Source: Solen grandis (lineage: Eukaryota; Mollusca; Bivalvia; Adapedonta; Solenidae). Taken from it: a stretch of 64,000 nt of DNA. The stretch covers positions 40,708,926 through 40,772,925 of the forward strand of contig CM037789.1 of assembly GCA_021229015.1 (NCBI GenBank). The letters run 5' to 3'. Both the position numbers and the translations under genes were made by a program. Positions 1 through 10,656 of this stretch are shown piece by piece (position 1 is the stretch's first letter; every line of letters begins with the position of its first letter). The notes beneath the pieces are model-generated. The model had not been told where the DNA came from. It saw only the letters and a list, made by a program, of their open reading frames with translations, and ran no database searches.

Positions 1-7
1 TTTGCAG

Positions 8-94
8 TCTTCTTTTTGATCATAGATGTCATAATCTGTGTCTATGTCAATTATTCGATTATTTTGAATATTTGCAACGAATGCACAAGGAAAG
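8..94 (+). CDS. candidate internal exon 1 of a multi-pass membrane protein
   Basis: A TTTGCAG acceptor-like sequence at the window edge precedes an 87-nt open stretch that ends in AAAG followed by the donor GTAAGC. Reading with two bases completing a split codon gives 28 full codons plus one base (phase 1 in, phase 1 out). The peptide is one hydrophobic helix (FFLIIDVIICVYV...) followed by a Cys-rich basic end (CNECTRK). It joins in frame to the exon at 1109. I do not recognise the family. The acceptor cannot be judged fully because the window starts there. Confidence 0.45.
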
Positions 95-1108
95 GTAAGC
101 TATATTTTCTTCTATTTATTCTTGTATCTTTGAATATACGGATGTTTCTGCAAAGTACTAATGTCATCAGCCGGGCATGATCCAAAAAAAATGTTTCGAT
201 CCATTGAGCCCAGAAAGTCGGTTCAATGGTGTTCATGCCTCACTGTCCCTCAGTAGTTGGCTCTCAGCTCTGTTACTCGCGGTTGCTCCAGAGCAAGCTG
301 GATGCCCTTTCTGCAGACTTTCCAATCATCTCCTAGAGAGCTTCAAACTGATTGTGCAGGGGCACTTCTGCAGCCGACCTTCCATGAAAACAGACATGTG
401 TTCCATCCCCTTTCCTGGCTTTTTCCTGGATTTTTCTGATTATTATGGCCATTTTTACTCCCGGGTTTTGGCTAGGTCCCGATTGTTTACTATACAAATA
501 TAAATTTTATTTTGCACATTTGATTACCTTTAATCCATCTACTACACCTTTTAACATAAACCAATCCTTTGAAAAATGAGTCGATGGTTCCTTACAAATT
601 TTCATAATCCTTGTCCTCTGAAATTAATGTTTAAATGTGTTTTTTTAGGTTAATGTATCTAAGATGAGCCATCAAAGGTCATTATGGCCCTCTTGTTTGA
701 CAATTTTACTAAATTTACTTCAAACTATGAACCATTTGAATTTATGGGAAAGCATGGTATTTTTATACATATAACTTAAAGTTGAATAGTCAAGAATTAT
801 TGTACGGAATACTATTATTTATAATGATGTTACTAAGGCAAATAGGTTTCTGGTCTCCAGCAAATGAAAAAGAGAGTCGGTAGGTCGGGATTTTAAATTA
901 TTTTTTTTTTTATTTTATTTTTTAAATAAAACGAAAGGTAAAAAAAATTAAAATATTTTTTAAGGCTTGAAAGTAAAAAAAAAATCATTTAGGTCGGTCG
1001 TTCAAAAAGAGGGTCAGTCGAGAGACCAGAAACGGAACTATTTTGCTTTTATGGCCTTATGTTAATAATACTGGACCACTGTGCCCCTCTTGTTTTATCT
1101 CTTTTCAG
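95..1108 (+). other. probable intron, no feature seen
   Basis: AT-rich sequence between two candidate membrane-protein exons. It contains poly-T and poly-A runs at 900-980. No coding signal was found on either strand; short open frames here have no recognisable content. Confidence 0.4.
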
Positions 1109-1195
1109 AAAATTATCCATTGATTAGTCAATTAGCTGGCATGATTTTTATAATTCTATGTTCAGTAATATGGTTCGGTATAGTGGCTGGGAAAG
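1109..1195 (+). CDS. candidate internal exon 2 of the same membrane protein
   Basis: Bounded by the acceptor CTTTTCAG and the donor AAAG/GTATGT. It is 87 nt, exactly the length of the preceding candidate exon, and again phase 1 to phase 1. In the only frame compatible with that exon it is open and encodes a short polar start (NYPLISQ) and one membrane helix (MIFIILCSVIWFGIVAG). No start or stop lies inside, so it is an internal exon. Equal length, equal phase and one helix per exon suggest repeated transmembrane exons. Family unknown; function not assigned. Confidence 0.5.
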
Positions 1196-1755
1196 GTATG
1201 TCCTTTTCAAATTCCTCTTTGATTAATATGTTTGCTAATGACAACAAATAACATAATTATATTGTAATTGTTTAACATTAACTTCAAAAGTTTTAGAAAA
1301 GGGAAACATTTTCTGCTGGATCTGAAATATTTAAGGGATAAAATATATCTTACATAAGGATATATATATCTCAATTTGGCATAATTATAGAACAAGAATA
1401 AATACCATTCCATGATAAAATCATAATGTTGGGTGTAAGTATGATTCACCCGACCAAACCGTCCCTTACTACTTTATAGTATTAACATTTAGTTTTGTTT
1501 ATTTGAATAGTAATTAACAAACATCAGTAAATTATCAGAATAAACACCTTATGGTAAACAATTTTTGTGTGTAAAGTAAAATAATGTTTATCGAAATAAA
1601 CAGAAAAAAAGCGCAAAGTTTTAGTTCAACATGTATTGAAGTACGGGTCAGACAATTAAAGGAATACAGATAAATACAATGTATTACTTTTAAATACATG
1701 CATGTTGTGATGCAGAACTTTATTAATCAAATTTAATATAATGTACTTAATTTAG
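1196..1755 (+). other. probable intron, no feature seen
   Basis: AT-rich sequence between the second and third candidate membrane-protein exons. No repeat or gene was recognised. Confidence 0.4.
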
Positions 1756-1893
1756 TGGTGCCCATACTACCTGATGGAGAATTAGATGATTGCTGTGACT
1801 GTACACATCTAATAGTATTCGTTGCCTTTATGGCTATCTTCATCTGTTTAGGAATTGGATTTGGTTTGCTGAAAATATATTGGGATCGAAAAG
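1756..1893 (+). CDS. candidate internal exon 3 of the same membrane protein
   Basis: The acceptor TTAATTTAG and the donor AAAG/GTAACA enclose 138 nt, phase 1 to phase 1, in frame with the exon at 1109. It encodes an acidic, Cys-containing loop (LPDGELDDCCDC) followed by a membrane helix (LIVFVAFMAIFICLGIGFGLL) and a basic end (KIYWDRK). The next exon is not certain: a TTTTCAG at about 1988 leads to an open frame that runs into a repeat. Three hydrophobic exons that stay in frame make a real gene more likely than chance, but transcript evidence is lacking. Confidence 0.5.
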
Positions 1894-2048
1894 GTAACAT
1901 GTTATTTAATATTGATAAAAAATTGTGCTTGTTTGATCTTTAGAATTCTTAGGTATTCTTGATCGAGTATTTCAATTAAAGTTTTCAGGGACGTTGTGTA
2001 CTGTAATGAATTATCTATTAATTCAGTCATTGAAAGTGATCATTTCAT

Positions 2049-3047
2049 TTTTATACGCCCCGCACAACAAAGTTGTAAGGGGGGTATACTGGATTCAGCT
2101 TGTCTGTCTGGCCGTCCGGCCGTCCGTCGGGTTTTTTTTTTGTCCGGGCCGTAACTCAAAAAGTATAGAAGGCATCAAGATGAAACTTCATATGTGGATA
2201 GATCTCATTAAGGGGAAGTGCAGTGACCAAAAAACCATAACTCTCAGTAGCGTAATTTTGGAGTTATTGCCCTTTGTAAATTTTCATACTTAATTTTTGT
2301 CCTGGCCGTAACTCAAAAAGTATAGAAAATATCAAGATTAAACTTCATATGTGGATAGATTCATTGAGGGGGAGTGCAGTGACCAAGAACCATAACTCAC
2401 TGTCGCGTAATTTTGGAATTATTGTCCTTTGTAAATTTTCATACTTAATTTTTGTCCGGGCCGTAACTCAAAAAGTATAAAAGGCATCAAGAGGAAACTT
2501 CATATGTGGATAGATCTCATTGAGGGGGGTGTAGTGACCAAGAACCAAACTCTCTGTTGCGTAATTTTGGAGTAATTGCCCTTTTTAAAATTTTATACTT
2601 AATTTTTGTCCGGGCCGTAACTCAAAAAGTATAAAATGCATCAAGATTAAACTTCATATGTGGATAGATCTCAATGAGGGGGGTGCAGTGACCAAGAACC
2701 ATAACTCTCTGTCGCGTAATTTTGGAATTATTGTCCTTTGTAAATTTTCATACTTAATTTTTGTCCGGGCCGTAACTCAAAAAGTATAAAATATATCAAG
2801 ATTAAACTTCATATGTGGATAGATCTCAATGAGGGGGGTGCAGTGACCATGAACCATAACTCTTTGTTGCGTTATTTTTGAGTTATTGTCCTTTGTAAAT
2901 TTTCATATTTAATTTTTGTCTGGGCTTTAACTCAAGAAGTATAAAAGGCATCAAGATGAAACTTGAAACAAGAACTGTAAATTTCATTCCTGTGACAAAG
3001 CGACATGCGGGGGGTATTTGCGCCATTACAATGGCAGTTCTAGTTGT
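2049..3047. repeat. pearl-like element: six ~155-bp tandem units between conserved ends
   Basis: The phrase TGTCCGGGCCGTAACTCAAA or a close variant recurs at 2141, 2298, 2453, 2607, 2762 and 2917, a period of 154-157 bp. Each unit also carries CATATGTGGATAGAT and a GCGTAATTTTGGA-type segment. The block is bounded by TATACGCCCCGCA on the left and an imperfect inverted match TGCGGGGGGTATT on the right, followed by a GCCATTACAATGGC hairpin. Flanks plus a ~160-bp tandem core is the known layout of bivalve pearl-type non-autonomous (Helentron-related) elements; membership is inference. Confidence 0.75.
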
Positions 3048-3221
3048 GTAAGGTTAGTTGATATATTCATGCTGTTAAATTTATATTTACTTATTTCAAC
3101 AATTATGACCACTCTCTACTGAAAAACGTTGGCTTTAAATTAAGATACTCTACCAGTACACGGCAAAATACCCATCTTATATGATTATGTGTATTTGCCT
3201 AGATTTTTTCCCTTAATTGTT

Positions 3222-3735
3222 TGTAGCTCACCTGAACACTTGTTCTATGGTAGAGCTATTGTGACCGGTCTTTGTCGGGCATCCGTTGTGCATATATATT
3301 TGGTTTTGAACACACAAAATGCCAATTGCATATGTTTGGCCCATTCGTTCTGTAACTTCATCAGATTGTATATCTGTATGGAATCAGGCTAGTTCAAACT
3401 ATGTCATGTAGGGTTAACATGTCAAAAATTCTTCTTTAAACTTAAACCTGGACACAGATGTGGAAAATAAACTTGAGGTTACATATTTTGCCAAATATCA
3501 GAATTTTTGAGTGCATGAAATCTTAAAGAAGTTTTAAAACTTTGTCATGTAGGGTCAAAAGATAGGTCACCAGAGCAAATCTTAGAAATTAAAACATTGC
3601 ACATTCTCAGGACGCCTCCTTTTTTACATAATCTACATGAAACATGGATGGAACAGACCTACTCAAGAAAACGATATAGTGCCATCTTGATCCCCTTGAC
3701 TAAAATTGTTGAGTCACTGTGAAGTAGATGGGGTA
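3222..3735 (-). repeat. hairpin-ended dispersed repeat (GAGCTA family)
   Basis: It starts with TAGCTCACCTGAACACTTG...GTAGAGCTATTGTGACC, which can fold through the TAGCTC/GAGCTA stem. The same end recurs, inverted, near 23652, 25803-25840, 32757, 34901-34941 and 54205-54230. The body resembles the degenerate tandem phrases seen at those sites ('...AACTTTGTCATGTAGGGTCAAAAG...'). No coding capacity. Confidence 0.5.
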
Positions 3736-5054
3736 TTTATCACCTTTATTTATTTTTCTAATTGACTCACAATCCTCATTTAATATATGCAGCTTAGGAA
3801 TGCAAGATTGAAGAATGAATGCCTTTCAACTTTCTGTTGATTTAAATTTCAACAGCTGTTTTCAAAATTTAATCTAATTAAACAATTCTACAACTTTATA
3901 AATAACAATGTTAAACTTACCAGACTGTGGCTGAGAACGTATCCTTGTCAAGGTATATCGACTCTTTGACTGAAGTGTTTTAAAAAGTGTTTATAAAATA
4001 AAGATATAAAAAATGTGAAGTACAGAGGAATTGAGCAATCTGGGTGTAGGGAGACTATTGAGGAAAGAAGGAAATTCAAAAAGAGAAAGTATTATGAGAA
4101 AAGTATGGATGTTATTGCATAAGCATGCGCACACACACAGTTTCATACCGATAAAACGTCCACTTCTTTAAACAAAGACATGAACATGTCATGCACAGGG
4201 TTAGCAGGCTACAAAATTTGACCACATATTTATGGATTATCATGTGAAACACAGGAAACTGGTCAACATGTGAAAGTAAAATACTTATCTGACTTTATTG
4301 AAGTCTCACTCTTTAATGACATTCAAACCCTACTCATATTTTATACCAAATATTTTAGAGATTATTATATGAGAGTAACATTTTCCCATTTACTTGCTTG
4401 AATTTGAAAATAATAATCAAAGGTATTGGCAAAATCAGCATTATACCTTGCCTATTTACAATATGCATATGAATATAATGTAGTTACTTCATACCCCTTG
4501 AGTCATTACAAGTTTTGGTTTATGTTTGCATTCTTCAATGCTTCTTGAGACATTTATGTTTTTACAGGGAATACTTTCTAACACTGGCCGCATGCACTCA
4601 GAAATGTGCATGGTGTAATTGCATAATTTTCAACAAAAATTGTGATTTTGTTTCATATATAAGCTCATCTGAAAACAGATATTCTCATAATTGGATAATT
4701 AGAATTTCTAGAAGTCCGTCGTCTAACCATCTGTTGTTCGCAGTTTGTTTTTCTAAGCAATTGTAAGCTACATTCGTTGATCTCGCTTGTTTTATTATAG
4801 AGTTTGAATTCTTACTTTATCAAATGTTTTAGAAAAACAACATTATGCATCTTCGCAAACAATGCTTTATATTGCAGTGGTACTCAGATGAGCCATGTAT
4901 GGGCACGTTATCACATAATAAGAAAACATAGGTTAATGCTTTAATTAATGTATATGTTGGCTGAAAATTTAATTGAAAATACTGAAACAATAAAAGACAT
5001 TAAAGTGATTGTAGATGACATAGGTTATAAAGTTGTTTTCTATTTTTGATTTTA
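3736..5054. other. no gene recognised
   Basis: AT-rich intergenic or intronic sequence. Open frames of up to 83 codons show no domain, no splice-supported continuation and no repeat match elsewhere in the window. Confidence 0.4.
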
Positions 5055-5339
5055 GATAAGTCCCGACAAAAAAAGTTCACGGATATTTCTATGTCTGAGA
5101 GATAGCATGCTGCCACACTGCAGTATCTCGCCGTGGACATTTGGCATGACATCATACCCAATGACATTATACTCACTCCGAGCTTACCAGTCCTGGAACT
5201 ATACTCATATACTGAGCGCCAAACAAAGGGAGCTATACCAGTACCGTTGTTTACGACTTAAGTATGTCTCGGCCGGAAATTAAACCCACGAACTCCCGAT
5301 TATGGGGCGAACGCTCTAACCATTCGGCCACCGGGACAG
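5055..5339 (-). repeat. tRNA-derived SINE, family 1
   Basis: Read on the minus strand, the head begins GTCCCGGTGGCCGAATGG TTAGAGCG (a tRNA A-box-like stretch) and continues to a degenerate B box (GTGGGTTTAATTTCC). The body then passes through the shared phrases ACTGAGCGCCAA, TGTGGCAGCA and a degraded tail. The same body occurs at 39884, 48450, 51361, 51866, 57716 and 60968. The RNA polymerase III heads are repeat promoters, not functional tRNA genes. Confidence 0.75.
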
Positions 5340-6224
5340 GTCGTAGGTGATAAAGTAGTCTAGTTGAACTCATTTAAATATCAACGATGGTATATTTTTA
5401 CATAGTCATAGTTGTAAATTGTAATAGTGTAGTGAATCTACCTAACAACGATGTATTACTCACAAATAAAGATGTATTCGGACCATTTGGTTTCAAGTGG
5501 ATGTTGACTTATACCAACCACGTTGTAATGTGACAACCTGAAATACCATGCGCTAAACTGTTTTGGAAAATCTGAAGTATTGTAGTTAACATTCTTTTAA
5601 AATACCATTTCCATAATTAACTTGTTATACCGAATTCATTAGAGTCATCATTGATGTTGTAAGAGAATGGGTTCATCTTTATTAACAATGGTACAACACG
5701 TGTGTTTACTGGTATTTCTTGTTCCTGTAGCTTGTCGAGGATGGATGGTGTGAATACAGCATACCCCTTGAAACCTGGTTTGAGCACAACAGTTGGTCAA
5801 ATGACCATTCGAAGGCGGTAACCGTTGACATGACATTTGGAAGCTGAGATGGGTATCTGTCAACAATCTATGGCAGTTCCTAAACAAAATGTGATGCTTG
5901 ATTATCAAAATAATTAGAAAGAAACTAAACACATCCTTGGATGGACTATGCCTTTTTGTATTTACATAAACATTTGTTTGCATTATATTAAATTTTATAT
6001 TAAAAAATGAAGAAAAAATAACTTGGGGGTTAACTTGCATGAAAGCATTTCTGCTTTAAAAAGTGTGGTCCTGTTTAGCTGATAAACTTGATTATTTGAT
6101 ATTATCAAATATTTGACTAAGGAAGGATTTGAAAAAAAAATATGACGATGAGGGCTACAGTGGTATTAATGGTAACTATTTAGATAGTCATATGAAACAG
6201 AGCTTTAAAGTTATTTGAAGCAAG
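5340..6224. other. no gene recognised
   Basis: An open frame of 130 codons on the minus strand (5648-6040) has low-complexity, unconvincing composition with no domain. Nothing else was seen. Confidence 0.35.
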
Positions 6225-6735
6225 TCAAGTCAAAACCGCTTTATTCACTCATTACATATATTATGTAAAAGAGAGGTAACATAGATGTACTGACAAACGA
6301 GAGAACGAGCTTCCTAGCACACACATACACACACGTTAATTAATTGTTGAGAATCCTGGTCGGAAACCTGATTGACATTTGTTTAAAGGATTGTTATTTT
6401 CAAGATAATGTTTTATCCTATTATTAATGACAGACGTGAATAACTTCCCAAGACAACTTAATAAAGTGATAGGTCTATAAGTTTTTGGAAGTTCGGGATC
6501 ACCCTTATTTTTGTCATCGGATTTATTATGCCTATCGTCAATGATTCAGGTATAACTCCGGAGTCCAGTGCAATATTGAATAAATTTATGTATACATTTT
6601 TCATTTTATCGTATGAAGATTTTATATGGTTATTTAAAATTTTATCATAACCGCTTGCCTTGTTGTTTTTCAATTTGTTGACTGCAACTTCAATGTTTTG
6701 TTCAGTAATGCGTTTTTGGGAGTATTGCAAAGCTT
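6225..6735 (-). pseudogene. LINE reverse-transcriptase fragment with 3' tail
   Basis: The minus strand encodes an RT palm/finger segment: VNKLKNNKASGYDKI, then LDSGVIPESLTIGIINP in the first frame. After a frameshift near 6515 it continues with KTYRPITLLSC and a segment ending KCQSGFRPGFSTIN. These are the standard motifs leading into the RT core of non-LTR retrotransposons. The catalytic YADD/FADD region is absent. It is followed at 6225-6300 by a tail resembling a LINE 3' end. A 5'- and internally deleted dead copy; clade not assigned. Confidence 0.8.
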
Positions 6736-8927
6736 AGTGTAAAATCTACTGGCAATATGTACACAGCGGTTTGTTGTCTTTATGGTCAGTTCATACATGT
6801 ACATATGGGGTTTTTATTTATTTATATTGTAATGTTAAGTATAAATCCGTATTTTGTAACGCAGAAATATTGTAAATTAAGATTTCAACATAAGTATGGA
6901 AAGGTTAAGTAATTCAAAGACACTGTTTTTATGTTGCGTTGTTATTAACGTAATAAATTACCACTGCCCTTGGGAATTCCAATACCGGATATCCAAATCC
7001 AATACCCTCTAGTTGGCAAGTTTTACGAGCACCTGTTTACTCGTGCCATCGTTATACAATAGATAAACAAGGAAAATTTTGACGCGAGCGTCAAAGAATC
7101 GGGTCGAAGAACTATTGTTGTTGGCGTGATTCTCCGTTATTGCGGAGAAAAAAATATGTGATATCAACTGCGCTGCTCTACTGGTACTTCCTTCTTTGCT
7201 TAACGCAGAAATTCATTGGATACTAGCATGTCAAAAAACTGCATTTTGAGATGTTTGAACAGGGTTTAATTGCAAAGCTGTTCTTTGGTAGCACACATTT
7301 TGATTCAGACAACAACACGAGGCTGTATTTAGACATCTTTATTTATAGATTTCCCCTTAAATATGTTTTGTTTTTACTGCGCAGAGAAATAGTTCCATTT
7401 TTTTTGTCTTATCACTAAATGGTGATACTTTATGTTTATTTCAGTACGATTGCGTTATGGATAGTCATGTTCTGATTGTCGCCAGTCGCTGACGACCAGT
7501 TACTTTAATGAAGAGCGACAATAATCGATTTACATATATATCCGTTCCACAACGTCTTGGTAAAACTTTATACCAGACCATGTGCTATCTGTCTGGTGTA
7601 CAGTGTATACCATTTGGAATCTCTTGGTTTTATGCAGGTTTCCACAGGAAAACCTTTAAAGTCTCCCTTTAAACAATAAGGCCCATAACTAAGTATAACC
7701 TATTAACTGCTCCAGCATTATAAAACTAAAATTGTGTCGAAAACTACTTTATGAAGTTCATGTTACTGAGTATAACCAAGCATCTTGCTTGAACTTTACG
7801 ACTGGTTCAAGCGATTATTAATCCGATTCGAAAAGTTATCGCTTATACCCCATCCGATTGAACCGATAATCGATTATAAGAGATATCAACAGATTTCTAA
7901 CGTGAAAACGTGTTAAACAAAGTTAACTGTAATGAAAAAAGAACGTACACGAGCGAACAATCGCATCTCTTTCAAAGATACTTTGAAACATGACTGGATG
8001 GAATTTCCAGCGACATACAACAATACAGATAAAACTTCTCCTGATTGTAACAGTTAGCCCATTAGTACACTGGGTTAAATAGTCATAGTTGATCGCCATA
8101 CAAACGGCGTTGAAATGGGGTGTGGGTTCGAGTTACAGCCGGAGAAATTTTTTATCTAACTCTTTTTTTAAATTATTTTTGCTAAATAAGATACATACGT
8201 ATATTTTCGTTATATTGAATAACATTAATTTACATATATTAAGTACAATTGTATATAAAATGAAATGAAAAAAATACATAAATCAAATAATTAAAGTTTG
8301 TTGTTTTTGATTTGCTTCCACGTATAATCTTGTAAACAGGGGGAGAGTAAGAGTGGCGATATGCTTATAGTTAGCAATCCATTAAGACAAATCATCTTTT
8401 TTAACGACTTCGTTAAAGCAATGTCAAATCGGATTTATAACATGTCAAATGTCATTTACAAATGTCATTGATACATAACATTCATAATCATTTTATTTCC
8501 TTGGCCAATGGTCATTTATATTTACAAACTTATGACATGTTTGAATTCAACTGCATATCAGAATATATATACTGCTATAATGTAAATGGTGTACTAACTA
8601 AAAAGGAATGCTGATCAAAATATGTCTTCTATTTCATAAAACTGTTCAGTGGTTGTGCATTACAAATATATCTATGTTATAAACATGTTAATTATCGTCA
8701 CACACTTTTATATAAAAATAAAAGGATTTTGTTGTGATACAAGCGTTATCTTTTATTTGTTCACCATATTTTTATATCTTTTTTCATTATTTTTTTTTTT
8801 TGCATATGTAGGACTTATGTTGTGTCCACTACACACAATGAGGTTTATAAGTTGTGAAGTAAAGCATAATAACATATATCCTTCATATATAAGACTTAAT
8901 GCTATGTTAAGCTACACCCCTCTCATT

Positions 8928-8933
<6 letters not shown>
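6736..8933. other. no gene recognised
   Basis: AT-rich. A tRNA-like patch at 8052-8150 (TTAGCCCATTAGTACACTGG and, downstream, GTGGGTTCGAGTTACAGCC) may be a decayed SINE head, but the middle does not fold convincingly. No exon-like open stretch was found. Confidence 0.35.
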
Positions 8934-8976
<43 letters not shown>

Positions 8977-8984
8977 TATATACT

Positions 8985-9041
<57 letters not shown>

Positions 9042-9066
9042 ATATATATTTTAATGTATGTATGTA
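8934..9066. repeat. compound microsatellite (TA)n-(GT)n-(GTAT)n
   Basis: Long TA runs, then GT, then GTAT units. Open frames across it (poly-IY peptides) are artefacts of the repeat. Confidence 0.95.
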
Positions 9067-9261
9067 TATGTACGTATGTGTGTGCGAACTACTTTTTTCA
9101 AACTTAAGTATCCCATCGTTTTTTCGGTTTTATAAGAACAGTTCAAAGAAACAGTCAGAAATCAGTAACATATCTACCTCCCTCCCAGTGTTTACATGTA
9201 AAGCAAAGCATTTGCCTTTGACGGCAACTACATGTCAAGGCCAGTGTTTACAAAAAAGGTG

Positions 9262-9263
9262 CG

Positions 9264-9295
<32 letters not shown>
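9262..9295. repeat. (GT)n microsatellite
   Basis: Uninterrupted GT dinucleotides directly after GCGTGTTT. Confidence 0.9.
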
Positions 9296-9335
9296 GTTTT
9301 GGGTTTCTTAAAATATGTTGAAAATATATATAGGT

Positions 9336-9555
9336 AGACCTCGATTTGTGTTAGGGTTAGTGTTAGTTTATGTGGTTTGGGTTAGTTTTAAGGTTGAAAT
9401 AGTGATAAATTTTAATGTTGAATTTTATACAAAATGTTCACCTTGGAAATTTACCTCGGTAACAACACTTTGCATATAATATACAAACCGAGGTACAAAC
9501 CGTCTTAGTGAGATACGAGGCATACATGCAAACCTCAGTAAGATAGGTAGACCAA
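9336..9555. repeat. dispersed repeat with telomere-like core
   Basis: The segment contains GTGTTAGGGTTAGTGTTAG and, on both sides, 'gaggta'/'tacctc' phrases (TTTACCTCGGTAACAAC, AAACCGAGGTACAAACC). Related sequence, inverted, lies at 24250-24395 and 33360-33495 (ACCCTTACCCTAACC followed by AAACCGAGGCGCAAG). This makes it a dispersed repeat, not a telomere. Confidence 0.5.
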
Positions 9556-10138
9556 TCTGTGTGTGTGCGTGCTTGTAAGGCTGGGGGTTCCACCCACTAA
9601 ATCGTTGAGCTGTAAGTCACGTGGGATGACTATATTCGTCATTGTTATACCTGAACAATGAGTCCGTGTGTAAATAAACACACGGCGATGTACAGAAAAT
9701 AATTCAGAGGTTCCTTGTACGTATTTTTTATTGCTGATAATAATGCGTATGGGGTTGTAACTTCAATAAGCTAAAATAAGCTAATATATTGATCCTCCAC
9801 AAAGACTTGTACACAATATGTATCGGATATAGCAATTCATGTTTTTTTTTTGTTTTTTGTTTTTGTTTTTTAGCTTACATGTCAATACACGAACTGCATA
9901 TACACTTGTCAAACATAGATCTACCTATGTAATTTTCACAATCGCATAAAAGATTTTGATTTGAAAAGAAAAGTCCTTTCTCAACAACAAGAAAGAAACC
10001 CTCAAGGCCACAGACAGTGACTTGATTGACTAAATTGGCTTGATTGATTAAGAAATATGTGTTATTTATAGAAGTTATTATTCAACTTGACAACCTGCTC
10101 CATGAATACATTCCAAAATGAAAAACATGCATTATACT

Positions 10139-10140
<2 letters not shown>

Positions 10141-10180
<40 letters not shown>
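10141..10180. repeat. (CT)n(CA)n microsatellite
   Basis: A CT run passing into a CA run. Confidence 0.9.
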
Positions 10181-10181
<1 letters not shown>

Positions 10182-10571
10182 AACATCTATATTGCATTAT
10201 ACTTCAAGTTTACAGGACTTCGCGGTCTGTTGGATGTTTTGGAGTCCCTTCAATCTTTATGCATCTATTACAACATATCAGTAGTGATCCGTAATATGTA
10301 GGTGTACAGTATAATGCACGTTAAAAATGAATGGGTATTAAATTGTAAACAAGGGCTTTACGATACCGATCTTCCATTAAAAGTAGGCAATTGTATACGG
10401 AGGAAGAAGAACATGAATGCGTGAATAGGCAAACGATTTCGATATCATATTCAAAATGTATTGATTTCAAAGAAGTGGCGCTAATAATCACAATACATGT
10501 ATACAACTATTTTTTCTCAAATTTATAGTACAAAACATTAGACAACCGTAATCATCCAAAAAATTTTAAGG

Positions 10572-10656
10572 TCGCTTCCTCCACCTGTAATTAGCTGGAC
10601 GTTGCTATATGACTGAAATACTGTCGAAGCGACTCAAATAAACTCAAATAAGCAAG
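10572..10656 (+). repeat. 3' fragment of SINE family 2
   Basis: CTAATTAGCTGGACGTTGCT-type sequence followed by TGACTGAAATACTGTCG matches, in opposite orientation, the tail of the SINE at 14585-14855. Only the tail is present, consistent with 5' truncation. Confidence 0.75.

Noticed and set aside
2141..2960. CRISPR-like regular spacing of repeats
   Set aside because: Units are contiguous 155-bp tandem copies in a eukaryotic genome, with no short repeat/unique spacer pattern and no cas genes.
5648..6040. 130-codon minus-strand open frame as a gene
   Set aside because: No domain, biased composition, no splice-site support, not repeated or conserved in the window.
8934..9107. 152-codon open frame with YIYIYI stretches
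   Set aside because: It runs through a (TA)n/(GT)n microsatellite; no start context, no splice support.
9345..9400. Interstitial telomere (TTAGGG-like phrases)
   Set aside because: Only two or three imperfect units, and the inverted phrase recurs with shared flanks at 24340 and 33440, so it is part of a dispersed repeat.
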